Below, piece after piece: positions 4,763 to 6,518 of a stretch of DNA of 6,518 nucleotides. The position numbers and the translations under genes are program-made. Position 1 is the stretch's first letter, and each line of letters begins with the position of its first letter. Under the pieces are notes generated by a model that made no database searches, was not told where the DNA came from, and saw only the letters and a list, made by a program, of their open reading frames with translations. The stretch spans positions 1 to 6,518 of the forward strand of contig CAJWBT010000137.1 of NCBI GenBank assembly GCA_913020235.1, in the 5' to 3' direction. Origin of the DNA: an uncultured Chloroflexota bacterium (lineage in GTDB: Bacteria; Chloroflexota; Dehalococcoidia; UBA3495).

Positions 4763-6518
4763 GGGCGGGAATGCTGGAGCGGTCGCGGGTGACGGAGGTG
4801 ACGCTCCGGACCCGCTCCAGCTTGGTGAACAGCTTGCCAAGCTGGTCCAGGCCGGTGGTGTGGAGGGTCAGCTCCATGGTGACGGACCCGTCGGGATGCT
4901 CCTGGGTTATCACCGAGGCGATGTTGACGTGCTCTTCGGACACCGCGACGGTGACATCCCGCAGCAGTCCCACCCGGTCGTAGGCCTTCATCTTGACGCG
5001 GACCGGGTACAGCTCCCGGACCTCCCCCCACTCCACCTTTACGATGCGCTCCTGCTCGTCCTCGTTCCTCAGGCTGGAGCAATCTTTCTTGTGGACGGTA
5101 ACCCCCCGGGCCCGGGTGATGAAGCCGAGAATATCGTCTCCCGGGATGGGGTTGCAGCATCGTGCCACGCGAATCAAAAGGTCCCCAACGCCCAGGACCG
5201 AGATGCCCGAGCTGGGGCTGGAGAGGGGCACGCTGGGCTTGGCCTGCTCGATGGACGGCTCCGCTTCCTGACGGGCCTGGGCCAGCCGGTGGGCCACCTG
5301 GCTTTCCGTGATGATTCCGGAGCCGAGGGCGGCGAGAAAGTCGTCCATGTTGTCGTGCTTGCAGATGGCGAGGACTTCCGCGTCTCCCAGGCGCTGATGG
5401 AGCCGGCGGAGTTCCCGGCGCAGCAGCTCCCGTCCCCGCTGGATGTTGCTGCCGCGAGCCTGGCGCCGGAACCACAGGCGCACCTTCTGGCGGGCGCTGG
5501 CCGTGACCACGTAACCCCGGTTGGGGTTAAGCCAGTCGAGGCTGGGCCCCCGCCCGGCCTTGGCCACCAGGACTTCCACGGTATCGCCGTTCTTCAAGGT
5601 AGTGTCCAGCGACACCAGCCGGCCGTTGACCTTGGCGCCGATACACCGGTGCCCCAGCTCGGTGTGGATCTTGTAGGCGAAGTCGATGGGGGTGGAGCCC
5701 GCTGTCAGCTCTGAGATGTCCCCTTTGGGGGTGTAGACGAACACCTGGTCGTGGAAAATGTCCTGCTTGACCGACTCGATGAACTCGTCGGTGGCGATCA
5801 CTTCCCGCTGCCACTCCAGGAGCTGGCGCAACCAGGTCATTTTCTCTTCGAAGCGCTGGTCGCCGGATTTGCCCTCTTTATAACGCCAGTGGGCCGCCAC
5901 GCCGTACTCGGCGATCTGGTGCAGATCGTAGGTCTTGATCTGCACCTCCATGGGGTTGCCGCCCTCGCATATTACCGTGGTATGCAGGGCCTGGTACATG
6001 TTTTGCTTGGGGTTGGCGATGTAGTCGTCGAACTGGCCCGGTATCGGGTGCCACAGATGGTGAATCACGCCCAGGGTCTTGTAACAGTCCTCCGTGGTGT
6101 CCACCAGCACCCTGAGGGCGTACAGGTCATAGATTTCCTGAAGCTCTTTGCCCTGGGTGGCGTACTTCTGAATCTTGCGGTAGGTGCTGTATATCCCCTT
6201 GGGCCGCCCCGCCACTTCACCCTTGACCCCGAACACCGCCATCCCGTCCCGGAGCCTGTCGGAGATCTTCTCCACGTACGCCTCACGCTCTCCACGTTTG
6301 GCGGCCAGCATCTTGGAGATCTCCCGGTAGCGCTCCTCATCCAGGTAGCGGAAAGCCAGGTCATCCAGCTGCCACTTGATCTCCCAGATGCCCAGCCGGT
6401 GGGCCAGTGGCGAATAGATGTCCAGCGTCTCTTGGGAGATGCGCTTCCGTTGCTCCGGCGACAACGCGTTCAGGGTGCGCATGTTGTGGAGCCGGTCAGC
6501 CAGCTTGATGAGCACCAC
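4749..6518 (-). CDS. rel: RelA/SpoT homologue, bifunctional (p)ppGpp synthetase/hydrolase (N-terminus outside window)
   Basis: The frame runs off the right edge; the GTG there is an internal codon. The 589 residues present are most of a family that usually has 700-800. In window numbering, LIKLADRLHNMRTL (3-16) is the end of the HD hydrolase domain. Its intact Asp and Asn suggest working (p)ppGpp hydrolase, unlike E. coli RelA. The synthetase domain spans about 80-215, with GRPKGIYSTYRK (104-115), QALHTTVI (176-183) and EVQIKT (191-196). A TGS domain covers about 256-320 (DQVFVYTPKGDI). A helical region follows (about 340-400), then the zinc-finger-like segment with Cys454, Cys455, His476 and Cys480, and a C-terminal ACT domain (about 504-578). 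The protein transfers pyrophosphate from ATP to GDP/GTP and also degrades the product, driving the stringent response at the ribosome. In the synthetase loop that reads RxKD in bifunctional Rel and ExDD in RelA, this protein has QFDD (162-165). The ridA-like gene follows on the same strand. Confidence 0.97.
   Translation of the reverse strand: MVLIKLADRLHNMRTLNALSPEQRKRISQETLDIYSPLAHRLGIWEIKWQLDDLAFRYLDEERYREISKMLAAKRGEREAYVEKISDRLRDGMAVFGVKGEVAGRPKGIYSTYRKIQKYATQGKELQEIYDLYALRVLVDTTEDCYKTLGVIHHLWHPIPGQFDDYIANPKQNMYQALHTTVICEGGNPMEVQIKTYDLHQIAEYGVAAHWRYKEGKSGDQRFEEKMTWLRQLLEWQREVIATDEFIESVKQDIFHDQVFVYTPKGDISELTAGSTPIDFAYKIHTELGHRCIGAKVNGRLVSLDTTLKNGDTVEVLVAKAGRGPSLDWLNPNRGYVVTASARQKVRLWFRRQARGSNIQRGRELLRRELRRLHQRLGDAEVLAICKHDNMDDFLAALGSGIITESQVAHRLAQARQEAEPSIEQAKPSVPLSSPSSGISVLGVGDLLIRVARCCNPIPGDDILGFITRARGVTVHKKDCSSLRNEDEQERIVKVEWGEVRELYPVRVKMKAYDRVGLLRDVTVAVSEEHVNIASVITQEHPDGSVTMELTLHTTGLDQLGKLFTKLERVRSVTSVTRDRSSIPAPAHN

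Noticed and set aside
4665..5714. Long plus-strand open frame of 349 codons
   Set aside because: It is antisense to rel, which has full family homology; the frame is open only because of GC-rich codon bias.

Overview
The window is high-GC bacterial chromosome with no sign of plasmid or phage genes. The gene set (a bifunctional Rel-type protein, a RidA-family protein, D-2-hydroxyacid dehydrogenase, a beta-propeller lactonase, a maleate-isomerase-like protein) and the wording of the protein motifs are compatible with a Chloroflexota lineage of the Dehalococcoidia/SAR202 type. That placement is an impression from motif wording, not a demonstrated assignment.

Layout, left to right. (1) 2-244, plus: the C-terminal end of an Asp/Glu racemase-superfamily (maleate isomerase/arylmalonate decarboxylase-like) protein that lacks the usual second cysteine. 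(2) 388-1407, minus: a complete seven-bladed beta-propeller lactonase with a good promoter (1498-1526) and ribosome binding site. (3) 1408-1840: a 433-base divergent intergenic region. (4) 1841-2812, plus: a complete D-2-hydroxyacid dehydrogenase. (5) 2813-2918: a convergent gap holding a short 14-bp tandem repeat. (6) 2919-3359, minus: a small four-helix membrane protein of unknown function. (7) 3360-4201: a gene graveyard. It holds a frameshifted remnant of a PD40/TolB-type beta-propeller gene, a palindromic MITE/REP-like element, and the N-terminal remnant of an MFS transporter with an in-frame TGA. (8) 4202-4597, minus: a RidA-family protein lacking the catalytic arginine. (9) 4749-6518, minus: most of a RelA/SpoT homologue whose N-terminus lies beyond the window.

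The left half looks like catabolic accessory content: a racemase/isomerase-like enzyme, a lactonase and a hydroxyacid dehydrogenase could all act on organic or sugar acids, but nothing in the sequence fixes their substrates. The right half is a leftward cluster, rel then ridA-like then the former MFS gene, with short gaps that suggest one ancestral transcription unit. The rel gene makes and degrades the alarmone (p)ppGpp.

I found no tRNA, rRNA, CRISPR array, intact insertion sequence or obvious defence system. The most unusual points are the decayed gene pair around the palindromic element, the QxDD variant in the Rel synthetase domain, the Arg-less RidA protein and the 14-bp minisatellite. 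I do not see strong evidence for a wholly new system.
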